From Bacillota bacterium (GTDB lineage: Bacteria; Bacillota; UBA4882; UBA10575), in contig DUQR01000043.1 in assembly GCA_012837715.1 (NCBI GenBank), forward strand, positions 1 to 64,000: DNA of 64,000 nucleotides, given 5' to 3'. Of this stretch, positions 42,283 through 50,686 are shown piece by piece; positions within the stretch are counted from its first letter, which is position 1, and each line of letters opens with the position of its first letter. The position numbers and the translations under genes are program-made. The notes beneath the pieces are model-generated. The model was given only the letters and a program-made list of their open reading frames with translations, searched no databases and was not told where the DNA came from.

Positions 42283-42712
42283 ACCGATGACCCTGGAGGA
42301 TTTACCGGAAGTGCTCGCCATTGAAGACCAATGTTTCCCGATCCCTTGGTCTCGTTCGGCTTTCCTCTATGAGTTACTGGAGAACCAAAGGGCTTATTAC
42401 TGCGTGGCCAAGGCGGAGGGAAAGGTTTTGGGTTTTGTCGGGATGTGGATTATTTTCGATGAAGGCCACATTACCAATCTGGCGGTGGATCCGACCCACC
42501 GTCGGTTGGGGGTGGGCCGCGCTCTACTGCAGCACCTGGTCACAGAGGCCATAATCCGGGGAGTAAAGTATCTAACCTTGGAGGTCCGATCCTCCAATTA
42601 TGCGGCCCAACGGCTTTACGAGGAATTTGGGTTTGTGAAAACCGGGGTCCGGCCCCGTTATTACCAAGATAATCAGGAAGATGCTTATATTATGTGGAAA
42701 GGTCCGATGTAG
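42269..42712 (+). CDS. rimI: Ribosomal-protein-alanine N-acetyltransferase RimI
   Basis: 147 residues with a GNAT fold: MTLEDLPEVLAIEDQCFP, the acetyl-CoA loop PTHRRLGVGRALLQHLV and VRSSNYAAQRLYEEFGF. RimI acetylates the N-terminus of S18; in Bacillota it usually lies among the tsa genes, as here. ATG 42269 is used; AGGAG lies about 11 nt upstream inside tsaB. Confidence 0.92.
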   Translation: MYKVEPMTLEDLPEVLAIEDQCFPIPWSRSAFLYELLENQRAYYCVAKAEGKVLGFVGMWIIFDEGHITNLAVDPTHRRLGVGRALLQHLVTEAIIRGVKYLTLEVRSSNYAAQRLYEEFGFVKTGVRPRYYQDNQEDAYIMWKGPM

Positions 42713-42772
42713 GGCTTTTGAGTTGTTCTTTGATTGAACAGGCGCCTGTTGACGAGACTGGAGGAAAGACAG

Positions 42773-43774
42773 ATGTTATGTTTGGGAGTGGAAACTTCTT
42801 GTGATGAAACAGCGATTGCCCTTGTTGAAGACGGAAGAAGGATCCGGAGTAACCTCATCCTATCCCAGGTTGAAAAACACCAAAAGTTCGGTGGTGTTGT
42901 CCCGGAACTGGCGGCCCGTTGTCATCTGGAGGTTATTTCCCAGCTGACCGCGGAGGGTCTGCGGCAAGCCGGGGTCTCACCCCAAGCCGTCGATCTGGTG
43001 GCCGCCACCTATGGCCCGGGTCTGATCGGCGGTTTATTGGTTGGTTTGTCTTTAGCGAAAGCTTTAAGTTTAGCCTGGCAAGTTCCATTTGTTGGGGTTA
43101 ATCACGTGGAAGGGCATATCTATGCCAACTTTCTAGCCCATCCGGAACTGGAGCCACCCTTAGTCTGTCTAACCGTCTCTGGCGGCCATACGCAATTGGT
43201 TTATATGCCGGAGCATGGCGTCTATGAACTTTTGGGGCAGACGCGGGATGATGCGGCCGGAGAAGCCTTTGATAAAGTTGCCCGCGTGCTTGGGTTGGGT
43301 TATCCCGGGGGACCGCCGATTGACCGGTTGGCCCAGCAAGGCCAACCCCACTTGACTTTAGTCCAGCATGATGCCTTGGCAGGGACCTACAATTTCAGTT
43401 TCAGTGGATTAAAGACCGCTGTGGTTAACCTGGTACACAATTTAAAACAAAAGGGCGAAGAGCTTCCCGCCGCGGATATCGCCGCCAGCTTCCAGAGGCA
43501 AGTGGTGACGATCCTGGCGGACCGGGCTTTCCGGGCTGTAGACGAAAAAAAAGTCCAGACGTTGGCTGTCTCCGGGGGAGTGGCGGCTAACTCTCAGTTG
43601 CGGGCCTTCTTTAGTGCGGAGGCGAAAAAAAGGGGGGTGCAGTTTGTCTCTCCACCACCGGTCCTGTGCACTGATAATGCGGCCATGATCGCCGCGGGCG
43701 GTTATTTCCGGTATCTAAAAAAAGGTCCTTCTTCCTTGGCTCTAGCGGTTGCGCCCCGCTTAAAGTTGGATTGA
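42773..43774 (+). CDS. tsaD: tRNA N6-adenosine threonylcarbamoyltransferase TsaD
   Basis: 333 residues. LGVETSCDETAIALVE opens the ASKHA fold, VNHVEGH supplies the metal-binding His pair, and VSGGHTQL, DDAAGEAFDKVAR and SGGVAANSQLR follow. TsaD transfers threonylcarbamoyl from TC-AMP to A37. ATG 42773 follows GGAGG by about 9 nt. A possible degenerate end of the MITE-like repeat lies in the 60-bp gap before it. Downstream is a cluster of DnaA boxes. Confidence 0.97.
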   Translation: MLCLGVETSCDETAIALVEDGRRIRSNLILSQVEKHQKFGGVVPELAARCHLEVISQLTAEGLRQAGVSPQAVDLVAATYGPGLIGGLLVGLSLAKALSLAWQVPFVGVNHVEGHIYANFLAHPELEPPLVCLTVSGGHTQLVYMPEHGVYELLGQTRDDAAGEAFDKVARVLGLGYPGGPPIDRLAQQGQPHLTLVQHDALAGTYNFSFSGLKTAVVNLVHNLKQKGEELPAADIAASFQRQVVTILADRAFRAVDEKKVQTLAVSGGVAANSQLRAFFSAEAKKRGVQFVSPPPVLCTDNAAMIAAGGYFRYLKKGPSSLALAVAPRLKLD

Positions 43775-43804
43775 GACCGGCCGGGGATAATCCGACAACC
43801 AGCT

Positions 43805-43973
43805 TGTGGAGAATTGTGGATTAAACCCTTCACTCCTCGTAAAAGCGGTTCAATTATAGACAGTTTTTTTGTAGACTTGCCTGTGGATAATGTGGATTAC
43901 TCCCCAAAACATTCCCTTTTCTCTCCCTTTGTTTGTGGATAAGTCTGTGGAAAGTGTGGAGAACAGTGGGGAA
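43805..43973 (+). promoter_or_regulatory. Cluster of seven to eight DnaA-box-like sites
   Basis: Two sites match TGTGGATAA exactly (43882-43890 and 43934-43942). TGTGGATTA at 43815-43823 and 43891-43899, and TGTGGAGAA at 43805-43813 and 43955-43963, differ by one base. TGTGGAAAG at 43946-43954 and AGTGGGGAA at 43965-43973 are weaker. All point the same way, several in tandem, within 170 bp of intergenic DNA. This could be an origin, a DnaA-titration or reactivation site, or a DnaA-controlled regulatory region. Confidence 0.8.
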
Positions 43974-44081
43974 AACAAAAATATTTCCGGACGGGACAAG
44001 GTTTTAAGCCGCATATAGCTGGGCTTTAGGTTATTATGCCGACAAATAGATTATGTTAAACATGGAGGAAGGAGACTTTTG

Positions 44082-44636
44082 GTGATGACCGATCAGGAAA
44101 TCAAGCTTCGGATCGCCGGCGTTACCCCGGAGAGTGTGGTGGATGGTCCGGGGTTACGGGCAGTTGTTTTTTTTCAAGGCTGTCCCCACCACTGTCCAGG
44201 CTGTCATAATCCGGAAACCTGGGATCCGGCCGGGGGAAAACTCCTATCGGTGCAGGAGGTCTGGAGTTTATTACGGTATAATCCGTTGTTATCGGGCATT
44301 ACATTAAGTGGCGGCGAGCCCTTAGCCCAACCGGAAGGAGCGCTGGCGATAGCCCGGAAAGTACGGGCGGTCCAAGGGAACCTGATGATTTATACCGGTT
44401 ACACCTGGGAGGAGCTTCTTGAGATGGCCTCGCCGTCGATTTCGGAGTTAATCAGCTTGACTGATCTTTTAGTTGATGGCCCTTTTCTCCTCGCGGAAAA
44501 AGATGAGCATTTAGCTTTCCGGGGTTCGCGTAACCAAAGGATTATCAATGTCCAAGCCTCCCTTGGTAAAGCTAGGCCTGTCTTGTGGGCCTCAAAAGGA
44601 GGCACCGGTGATGCCCTGGGAACAGCGGGAAGTTAA
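44082..44636 (+). CDS. nrdG: NrdG-type anaerobic ribonucleotide reductase activating protein (radical SAM)
   Basis: 184 residues with radical-SAM cluster motif CPHHCPGC (CxxxCxxC), preceded by VDGPGLRAVVFFQG, then LSGGEPLAQPEGAL and TGYTWEEL. NrdG makes the glycyl radical of class III ribonucleotide reductase using SAM and a 4Fe-4S cluster; nrdD is not in the window. AAGGAG lies 7 nt before GTG 44082 and 10 nt before ATG 44085; either may start. It overlaps pgeF by 26 bp. Confidence 0.88.
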   Translation: MMTDQEIKLRIAGVTPESVVDGPGLRAVVFFQGCPHHCPGCHNPETWDPAGGKLLSVQEVWSLLRYNPLLSGITLSGGEPLAQPEGALAIARKVRAVQGNLMIYTGYTWEELLEMASPSISELISLTDLLVDGPFLLAEKDEHLAFRGSRNQRIINVQASLGKARPVLWASKGGTGDALGTAGS

Positions 44637-45354
44637 CGGGGTTCGCTACTATCGTTCCCAATTGTTGGCCCAATTCCCTTGGTTAGAACAAGGCTTTTCC
44701 ACCCGGGCGCCGGTTTCCCCAGTTACAAAGCCGGGCGTGGAAGAAGAGTACCGGCGGCGTTTTTTCGCCCTATTCGGGCTTACTCCCGACCGAATTCAAA
44801 TGGTCAGACAAGTTCATGGCGATCGGGTGTTGGTCATTGATCGACCCCAGCCCGGGCTGGAATTACCGGAAGCGGATGCCATGATTACTAACCAGCCGGG
44901 AGTGGGTTTGGCGACGATCCATGCGGATTGTGTCCCGGTGGTCTTGGTTGACCCGGTTCGCCGGGTGATCGCCGCCGTGCATGCCGGGTGGAAAGGTACT
45001 TTGGCCGGGATTGTTGGCCAAACGATCAAGCGGATGGAAGCCGAGTACGGCAGTAAACCGGCGGATTGTTGGGCGGCCATCGGACCGGCGGTCGGTTCTT
45101 GTTGTTACCGGGTGAGTCGGGAGCGAATTAAACTGTTTCAGGAAAAGTGGCCGGGGCTGGATTGGCGGGCAGCCGAAAAGCGAGGGGTCTTGGATTTGGC
45201 CGCCCTGAATCAACAGTGTCTGGAGAAGCTTGGGGTGCGGCCTGCCCGGATCGATCCGGCCCGGCTATGCACGGCTTGCCGGGACACCGATTTTTATTCC
45301 TTCCGCCGGGAGCAAACCGCCAGGCGGATGCTTTCCTTAATCATGATGAAATAA
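44611..45354 (+). CDS. pgeF: PgeF/YlmD multicopper-oxidase-fold protein (DUF152)
   Basis: 247 residues with RQVHGDRVL, TIHADCVPVVLVDP, AVHAGWKGTLAG and LCTACRDTDFYSFRRE, the zinc/metal sites of the YfiH/YlmD laccase-domain family. Members act as peptidoglycan editing or purine nucleoside phosphorylase-like enzymes. ATG 44611 follows AAAGGAGG by 8 nt. It heads the ylm-type cluster that continues with yggS and sepF. Confidence 0.92.
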   Translation: MPWEQREVNGVRYYRSQLLAQFPWLEQGFSTRAPVSPVTKPGVEEEYRRRFFALFGLTPDRIQMVRQVHGDRVLVIDRPQPGLELPEADAMITNQPGVGLATIHADCVPVVLVDPVRRVIAAVHAGWKGTLAGIVGQTIKRMEAEYGSKPADCWAAIGPAVGSCCYRVSRERIKLFQEKWPGLDWRAAEKRGVLDLAALNQQCLEKLGVRPARIDPARLCTACRDTDFYSFRREQTARRMLSLIMMK

Positions 45355-45465
45355 AAGCAAAGAATAACTGCGGTGGCAGGAAAAAAGTAGAACATTAACG
45401 AACTAATAAGTTTTAAGGGGAATTTGACCGGAAGGTCGGAGAAAGTTAGAGGGTAGGGATGGTTT

Positions 45466-46602
45466 TTGAAACGTTATGTTTTAAGACCCGATTCTTTCTT
45501 AGCCCGCTTGTTAAAGATCTTACCTAATCGTCGCATCTCCCTGCTTTCCATCGGCCTTTTGTTGCTGCTTCTCCTGCTTAGCCAGTTGATTTATGCCGGA
45601 ATCAGTTATCTGTTCCCCCGGGTCCGGGTGGTGGACTGGGGGACGATTGAGTACGGACAATGGGTTGATGTCCTGGTGTTACGGAATGAGCTGGTCTTAA
45701 CCGCCCCTTTTGATGGAGAAGCCCGTTTGCTGGTGGAAGAAGGAGCCCGGGTGCGGGCGGGGGAAGCGGTGGCCGAGTTAATCAACGTTAAAGTCTGGCT
45801 TGATCTGGAAGAAGAGCAGCGGCTGGCTTTGCGGACAATTGCCCTTCGTCTTAACCAAATTGATCAAGAAGTTGCACAAATCGACAAAGACCTAGCGGTT
45901 CTTACCGCCCATGATTCTAGCTTAGCCGGGATCAAGACGGAAGCGCGTTATCTGGTGACCCAGAAAGCTGAGTTTTTGGAGCAGCGGGCCTCTTTACTCC
46001 GGAACGTCGAAATGGTGTTAGCCGATTGGCAGAGTTATTATCAACTGATCGTTACCGACCAGCCCGGGATCTTCAGCACCAAACTAGACGGCGGAGAAGG
46101 TCTTGATCTGCTGGAACATACGGAATGGAAAACCCCCTTTAAGCATGGCTTTAGCGGGAACCGGGGTTTTGCTTCGAAACTGACCGCCGGCCAACCGTGG
46201 GCCAAGCTGATTATGGATTATACCCAAACCTTGGTCTGTCAGTTGCCGCCCGGGAGTGATCTGAAACCGCCGGAGGAAGCGGTGTTGTTGGTGAATGGCC
46301 GCCGGTTTAACCTTTCTTTTTTGGCAACCGATTATACCAACCGCCAGTGGTACTTTACCGAAAACTCATTAGCCCCGGAGCTTCTGGAGAAGCGAAGTTT
46401 TCCCGCTTACCTTATTTACCGATCAGCTACGGGTTTACGTGTGCCGACCCCGGCTTTGGCTTTTGAAAAAAACACCGGTTGGACCGTATCGACATCCGTC
46501 AAGGGGGAGAAACGTCCCGTCGCGGTGGAAGTGGTTGATATGAACGACCAATGGGCGATTATCAACGGGATTCCGCTTGGCACCGTGATTTATGATCGAT
46601 AA
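45466..46602 (+). CDS. HlyD-like membrane protein of the division cluster
   Basis: 378 residues: cytoplasmic N-terminus, one transmembrane helix (about 24-47: ISLLSIGLLLLLLLLSQLIYAG), then a biotinyl-lipoyl-like beta segment (LTAPFDGEARLLVEEGARVRAGEAVAEL, about 78-105), a helical hairpin (about 110-180) and a beta-rich end. This is the build of periplasmic adaptor proteins, but no ABC transporter lies nearby. Its position just before yggS-sepF is seen in other Clostridia-like genomes and suggests a link to division or envelope growth. TTG 45466 is the likely start. Confidence 0.75.
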   Translation: MKRYVLRPDSFLARLLKILPNRRISLLSIGLLLLLLLLSQLIYAGISYLFPRVRVVDWGTIEYGQWVDVLVLRNELVLTAPFDGEARLLVEEGARVRAGEAVAELINVKVWLDLEEEQRLALRTIALRLNQIDQEVAQIDKDLAVLTAHDSSLAGIKTEARYLVTQKAEFLEQRASLLRNVEMVLADWQSYYQLIVTDQPGIFSTKLDGGEGLDLLEHTEWKTPFKHGFSGNRGFASKLTAGQPWAKLIMDYTQTLVCQLPPGSDLKPPEEAVLLVNGRRFNLSFLATDYTNRQWYFTENSLAPELLEKRSFPAYLIYRSATGLRVPTPALAFEKNTGWTVSTSVKGEKRPVAVEVVDMNDQWAIINGIPLGTVIYDR

Positions 46603-46634
46603 GATGGCTAAAGCACACTGGGGGGAATTGAAGT

Positions 46635-47324
46635 TTGGATCTGAAAACAAATATTCTATCTGTACGGGCAAAGATTGATCGCGCATTGGCCGCCGCCGGA
46701 CGCCAGCCGGAAGAATTGACAATTCTAGCCGTCACTAAGTATGTGGATGCTTCTGTGTTTAAAGAGTTGCTGACCTACGGTTTACAGGAGATTGGCGAGA
46801 ACCGGCTCCAGGACGCTGTTGGGAAACAGGAGGCCTTAGGCGAGCTAAAAACTAAGTTTAAATGGCATTTTATCGGCAGTTTACAGACAAATAAGGCCCG
46901 GGCGGCCGCCCTTCGGTTTGACTTAATTCATTCTTTGGACCGGATAAATTTGGCGGAAGTATTGAGTAGGGTTGGGGAAGAAATAGAAAGACGGATCCCG
47001 GTCCTCATTCAGGTTAATGTATCCGGTGAACGCACCAAACATGGGATCGCCCCCGACGAAGTAGGCGTCTTTTATGAGGAGATCCGGAAACTTCCGGGAC
47101 TTCGGGCCAGTGGTTTAATGACGATGGCCCCTTATACCAAGGATCCGGAAACGGTCCGTCCGGTCTTTCGGGAACTGCGTTTTCTTTTTGAGCAGGTGAA
47201 GGCGGAGTATAATCCTGGACCCGAATGGCGGGAACTTTCTATGGGGATGAGTAACGACTATGCGGTAGCGATTGAAGAAGGAGCAACCATTGTCCGGATT
47301 GGTAGTGCCATCTTTGGGGTTTGA
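46635..47324 (+). CDS. yggS: YggS/PLPBP family pyridoxal-phosphate homeostasis protein
   Basis: 229 residues with LAVTKYVD holding the PLP Lys (near residue 35), GENRLQDAVGK, WHFIGSLQTNK, VNVSGERTKHGI, GLMTMAPYT and SMGMSNDYAVAIEEGATIVRIGSAIFG. The protein buffers PLP and has no known catalysis. TTG 46635 lies about 9 nt after GGGGGG. sepF follows within 15 bp. Confidence 0.95.
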   Translation: MDLKTNILSVRAKIDRALAAAGRQPEELTILAVTKYVDASVFKELLTYGLQEIGENRLQDAVGKQEALGELKTKFKWHFIGSLQTNKARAAALRFDLIHSLDRINLAEVLSRVGEEIERRIPVLIQVNVSGERTKHGIAPDEVGVFYEEIRKLPGLRASGLMTMAPYTKDPETVRPVFRELRFLFEQVKAEYNPGPEWRELSMGMSNDYAVAIEEGATIVRIGSAIFGV

Positions 47325-47338
47325 ACGGAGGGATGAGT

Positions 47339-47827
47339 ATGAAATCGGCGGAGAATGAAGAGTGGGCCCAGGGAGAAGGGAAGAAAAGTTTTCTTGAACG
47401 GTTGATGAACCTGTTGGGTTTTGAAACCCAAATTGAATTTGAAGAGGTTTATGACGAAAACCCGAAAGGCGGGAAGACGGAACCGTCTTCGACCAAAGAA
47501 CGGGGAAAAGTAGTTAGCCTTTCCAGCACTAATAAGACCACGCGGCTGGTGGTCTTTGAACCACAAAGTTTTGATGATGTCCAGTCCATTGTCAACCATT
47601 TAAAAAATAAACGTCCGGTTATTTTAAATTTGGAGGAGACCGATAAAGCGATCGCCCGTCGGATTACTGATTTTGTCGGTGGCGCTGTTTATGCTCTAGA
47701 TGGCGGGGTCCAACGGGTTAGTTCTTCGATTATGCTCTTTACCCCGCTCAACGTGGAGGTGTCTTTCCCGCTCCGTGCAGAAACGGGGAAAAATCCCTAT
47801 TTTAGTCCGGATACTTTTGAACGTTAG
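47339..47827 (+). CDS. sepF: Cell division protein SepF
   Basis: 162 residues: an N-terminal amphipathic helix (FLERLMNLLGF), an acidic linker, then the SepF core VVFEPQSFDDVQSIVNHLKNKRPVILNLEETDKAIARRITDFVGGAVYALDG. SepF polymerises into rings and tethers FtsZ to the membrane. ATG 47339 is chosen, with GGAGG 7 nt upstream; ATG 47333 abuts the SD. The stop TAG forms part of the proC ribosome site. Confidence 0.96.
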   Translation: MKSAENEEWAQGEGKKSFLERLMNLLGFETQIEFEEVYDENPKGGKTEPSSTKERGKVVSLSSTNKTTRLVVFEPQSFDDVQSIVNHLKNKRPVILNLEETDKAIARRITDFVGGAVYALDGGVQRVSSSIMLFTPLNVEVSFPLRAETGKNPYFSPDTFER

Positions 47828-47837
47828 GAGGAGACCT

Positions 47838-48647
47838 TTGAAAACCTTAGGTTTAATAGGTGGCGGTATGATGGCCACCGCTTTGATTAAAGGCCTCTTG
47901 AAGCAGAATTATCCGGCCGCCCGGATTTATGTGTCCGATCCGGATCCGGCCCGCCGCCAAATCCTTGCGGAGCTGGGAGTGGAAACCTTCAGCGCCAACC
48001 AGCCGATGCTTGATGCGTTAACCACGAGCGGAGCCGAAGGGGTGGTTTTAGCAGTTAAACCCCAGGTGGTGCCGGAGGCGTTAACCGGTTTAAACTATCC
48101 TGATTTGCCCTTGCTTTCAATTGTGGCCGGGTACAGCATAGCTGGCCTGGAGGAGTTACTGCCAGCGGGAACCAAAGTCCTGCGGGCGATGCCCAATACC
48201 CCGGCGTTGATTGGGGAAGGAATTACTGCGTTAACCCTGGGTTCGAAGAGTGGAGCGTCCGAAGAAGCGTGGGCGGAAAAGATCCTACGGGGTTTAGGGC
48301 GGGTGGTGGTTGTTCCGGAAAACCTGATGAATGCAGTGACCGGACTTTCCGGGAGTGGACCCGGTTATGTTTACCTTTTTATCGAGGCTTTGATCGACGG
48401 TGGAGTTTTAGCCGGTTTGCCCCGGACTTTAGCCCGGGAACTGGCGGTGGCCACGGTGTTAGGCAGTGCGCGGCTGGTGGCCGAGGCGCAAGAACACCCG
48501 GCTGTGCTAAGGGATATGGTAACCTCGCCGGGGGGCACCACCATTGCTGGTCTCGCCCATTTGGAACGGGAAGGTTTTGCCGGGCAGGTCATGACAGCCG
48601 TTCTGGCGGCGACCGAGCGGGCCCGAGCATTAGGCGAAAAAGAATAG
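47838..48647 (+). CDS. proC: Pyrroline-5-carboxylate reductase
   Basis: 269 residues with Rossmann start LGLIGGGMMATALIKGLL, VLAVKPQVVPEAL, VLRAMPNTPALIGEG, TGLSGSGPGYVYLFIEALIDGG and DMVTSPGGTTIAGL. It makes proline from pyrroline-5-carboxylate with NAD(P)H. TTG 47838 lies 5 nt after AGGAGG. ProC is common in the ylm cluster; ylmG (yggT) is absent here. Confidence 0.96.
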   Translation: MKTLGLIGGGMMATALIKGLLKQNYPAARIYVSDPDPARRQILAELGVETFSANQPMLDALTTSGAEGVVLAVKPQVVPEALTGLNYPDLPLLSIVAGYSIAGLEELLPAGTKVLRAMPNTPALIGEGITALTLGSKSGASEEAWAEKILRGLGRVVVVPENLMNAVTGLSGSGPGYVYLFIEALIDGGVLAGLPRTLARELAVATVLGSARLVAEAQEHPAVLRDMVTSPGGTTIAGLAHLEREGFAGQVMTAVLAATERARALGEKE

Positions 48648-48656
48648 GAGAATTTA

Positions 48657-49466
48657 ATGGATAGAGAAGCTATTTTAGCCCAACTGGAAGAGAATGAACG
48701 GCTTTTGGTTGCGCGCTTGCTGGATCAGGTGGAAGTGGCGGTGATGAAGGCGGCGCCGGTGGCTACGGACTTTTTGGACCCACGGGAGAGAGAACTTTCC
48801 AGGGAAATCCTTCATTATCTCCCGGAAGTTAAAGTTTTATCTTTTGGTGGGTACCGCGGCGCCGAACGGCAACGGTTGGTCATCATCCCCGCTTTTTATC
48901 TGTCGGAAGCCGTAGAGCCACCCCTGGCTTATCTCTCGATCCGGCCGGCGACCAAGGGGCGGAAGCATACTGCGGAGGCATCGGACGCCCTTTTTACCCA
49001 CCGGGATGTGTTAGGGAGCATCTTAGGGTTAGGATTGAAACGGGGGAAGATCGGGGATTTACTTTTGACGGCGGAAGAAGCCCAAGCGGTGGTTGGGGAG
49101 GAGATTGGAGAATTCATCCGGACCAACCTGGCGAAGGTTGGAGCCATCGGTGTTACCGTGGAGACGATTGATCCCGAACAACTCAACATTCCAGTGGAAA
49201 GAGTGAAAGAGATCAGGGGGACCGTGGCTTCCCTGCGTTTGGATGCAGTGGCTGGCCTTGGTTATGGTGTTTCCCGGAGCCGGATGGCACGGGAGATCAA
49301 AATGGCTAAGGTCAAGGTGAACTGGCGGCCGGTAACCGACTCCGATTATAAAGTAGCGGTCGGGGATGTGCTTTCCATCCTTGGTCGCGGCCGTGTAGAG
49401 GTGGCTGAGGTCGGTGGTGAAACGAAAAAAGGGCGTTTGGTTGTAAAACTCAGGCGGTTGTTGTAA
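48657..49466 (+). CDS. ylmH: YlmH family S4-domain RNA-binding protein
   Basis: 269 residues ending in an S4 domain (VASLRLDAVAGLGYGVSRSRMAREIKMAKVKVNW, about 188-222). The preceding domain has LGSILGLGLKRGKIGDLL and the family block ETIDPEQLNIPVERVKEIRGTV. YlmH binds ribosomal particles and is associated with division and ribosome rescue in Bacillota. ATG 48657 follows a GGAGAA site. Confidence 0.94.
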   Translation: MDREAILAQLEENERLLVARLLDQVEVAVMKAAPVATDFLDPRERELSREILHYLPEVKVLSFGGYRGAERQRLVIIPAFYLSEAVEPPLAYLSIRPATKGRKHTAEASDALFTHRDVLGSILGLGLKRGKIGDLLLTAEEAQAVVGEEIGEFIRTNLAKVGAIGVTVETIDPEQLNIPVERVKEIRGTVASLRLDAVAGLGYGVSRSRMAREIKMAKVKVNWRPVTDSDYKVAVGDVLSILGRGRVEVAEVGGETKKGRLVVKLRRLL

Positions 49467-49575
49467 CAAGTTATTTCCGTTGTGACCAGGAAAAGGGATA
49501 AGGACAACGCAAATACCCCTGCAGCTGGTCATCATTGGAATCATGTATTTTGTGGAAAAAGAGGAGGCTGGGTGG

Positions 49576-50187
49576 ATGTTTACACCGGTAGATCTGGAAA
49601 CCATGGTTTTTCGGCGGGGGTTCCGCGGGTATCGGACAAAAGAGGTTCAGGAGTTCATGCGGAAACTGATCGTGGATTATGAAAAACTCTATAAAGAAAA
49701 CATCGACCTCCGGGAAGAACTGGATGCACAGAAGGAATTGCTTAAGAACTACAAACAGATGGAAGAGACACTGAAAAACACCCTTTACCTTGCTCAGGGC
49801 ACGGCGGAAGAGATTAAGGCGGCCGGGGAAAAACAGGCCGAAGTGATTCTGCGGGAAGCCCAGAACCGGGCCGAACAGATGCGGCTGAAAGTACGGGAGG
49901 AGATCCAATCCGAACTTCAAGAATTGGCCAACCTGAAGCAACAGGTCGATCTCTTCCGGATTCAGTTTACCCGATTTTTGAATTCGCTGATTGAGATGGC
50001 CGAACAACACCTGGATATTGAAGGGATTTGGGATAAAATGGTCGATCTTTCCCGCCATAATATTGACGTCAGAAAAGCAGAGCCGGAAAAGGTGGAGGAA
50101 AGCGGCAAAATAGAGCTGGAAAAAGACCCCCAGGCGTTGGCGGCCGCCAAAGCGAAAGCGGCTAGCCTATTTGAAACCACCGAGTAA
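49576..50187 (+). CDS. divIVA: DivIVA domain protein
   Basis: 203 residues starting MFTPVDLETMVFRRGFRGYRT..EVQEFM, the membrane-binding and coiled-coil start of DivIVA. A long coiled coil (about 30-160) and an acidic/Lys-rich tail follow. DivIVA marks curved membrane and poles and guides septum placement. ATG 49576 follows GAGGAGG by 8 nt. The last 26 bp overlap the end of spmB on the opposite strand. Confidence 0.94.
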   Translation: MFTPVDLETMVFRRGFRGYRTKEVQEFMRKLIVDYEKLYKENIDLREELDAQKELLKNYKQMEETLKNTLYLAQGTAEEIKAAGEKQAEVILREAQNRAEQMRLKVREEIQSELQELANLKQQVDLFRIQFTRFLNSLIEMAEQHLDIEGIWDKMVDLSRHNIDVRKAEPEKVEESGKIELEKDPQALAAAKAKAASLFETTE

Positions 50188-50686
50188 TCAGCACGGCCAT
50201 GAAGAAAGCGGTGAGATCACCCAGAAGACCCATGCCGACCAGATGTTTGGGGCGGGTGATCTTGGCCGCGCCGAGATAGACGGAGAGCACATAAAAGGTG
50301 GTCTCCGATCCGCCGGCAATAATCGAAGCCATGATCCCTAATGGGGAATCGGGACCATGCTTCTGGATTAAATCGGCCATAAAGCCGATGCTTCCGGAAC
50401 CGGAAAGTGGTTTAATCAGGCCAAGCGGAAGGATTTCCTCGGGAATCCGGAGGAGGTTGGCGAAGGGGGCAGCCACCCGGCAAAAGAAGTTTAAAGCCCC
50501 GGAAGTTTTAAAGACCGCTAAGGCGCCGAAGATGGCCAGGAAATAAGGGAGAAGCTCAAACCCGGTTTTCAGACCAGTACCTGCGCCTTGGATAAAGGTT
50601 TCATAGACTTTAACCCCTTTATACTCTCCGTAGGCGAGAACGGCCAGGATAAAAAGGGGGATAGCCCAAATAGAGAGTGTGTTCAT
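50162..50686 (-). CDS. spmB: Spore maturation protein SpmB
   Basis: 174 residues, hydrophobic, with SpmB features IWAIPLFILAVLAYG, GLKTGFELLPYFLAIFGALAVFKTSG, LIKPLSGSGSIGFMADLI and GGSETTFYVLSVYLG. With SpmA it is needed for spore core dehydration. ATG 50686 overlaps the spmA stop by 4 bp (ATGA). Confidence 0.95.
   Translation of the reverse strand: MNTLSIWAIPLFILAVLAYGEYKGVKVYETFIQGAGTGLKTGFELLPYFLAIFGALAVFKTSGALNFFCRVAAPFANLLRIPEEILPLGLIKPLSGSGSIGFMADLIQKHGPDSPLGIMASIIAGGSETTFYVLSVYLGAAKITRPKHLVGMGLLGDLTAFFMAVLITRWFQIG

Noticed and set aside
42713..42745. Fifth copy of the MITE-like repeat before tsaD
   Set aside because: Only the left-end-like GGGCTTTTGAGTTGTTCTTTG is present; the right end is missing, so at most it is a fragment.
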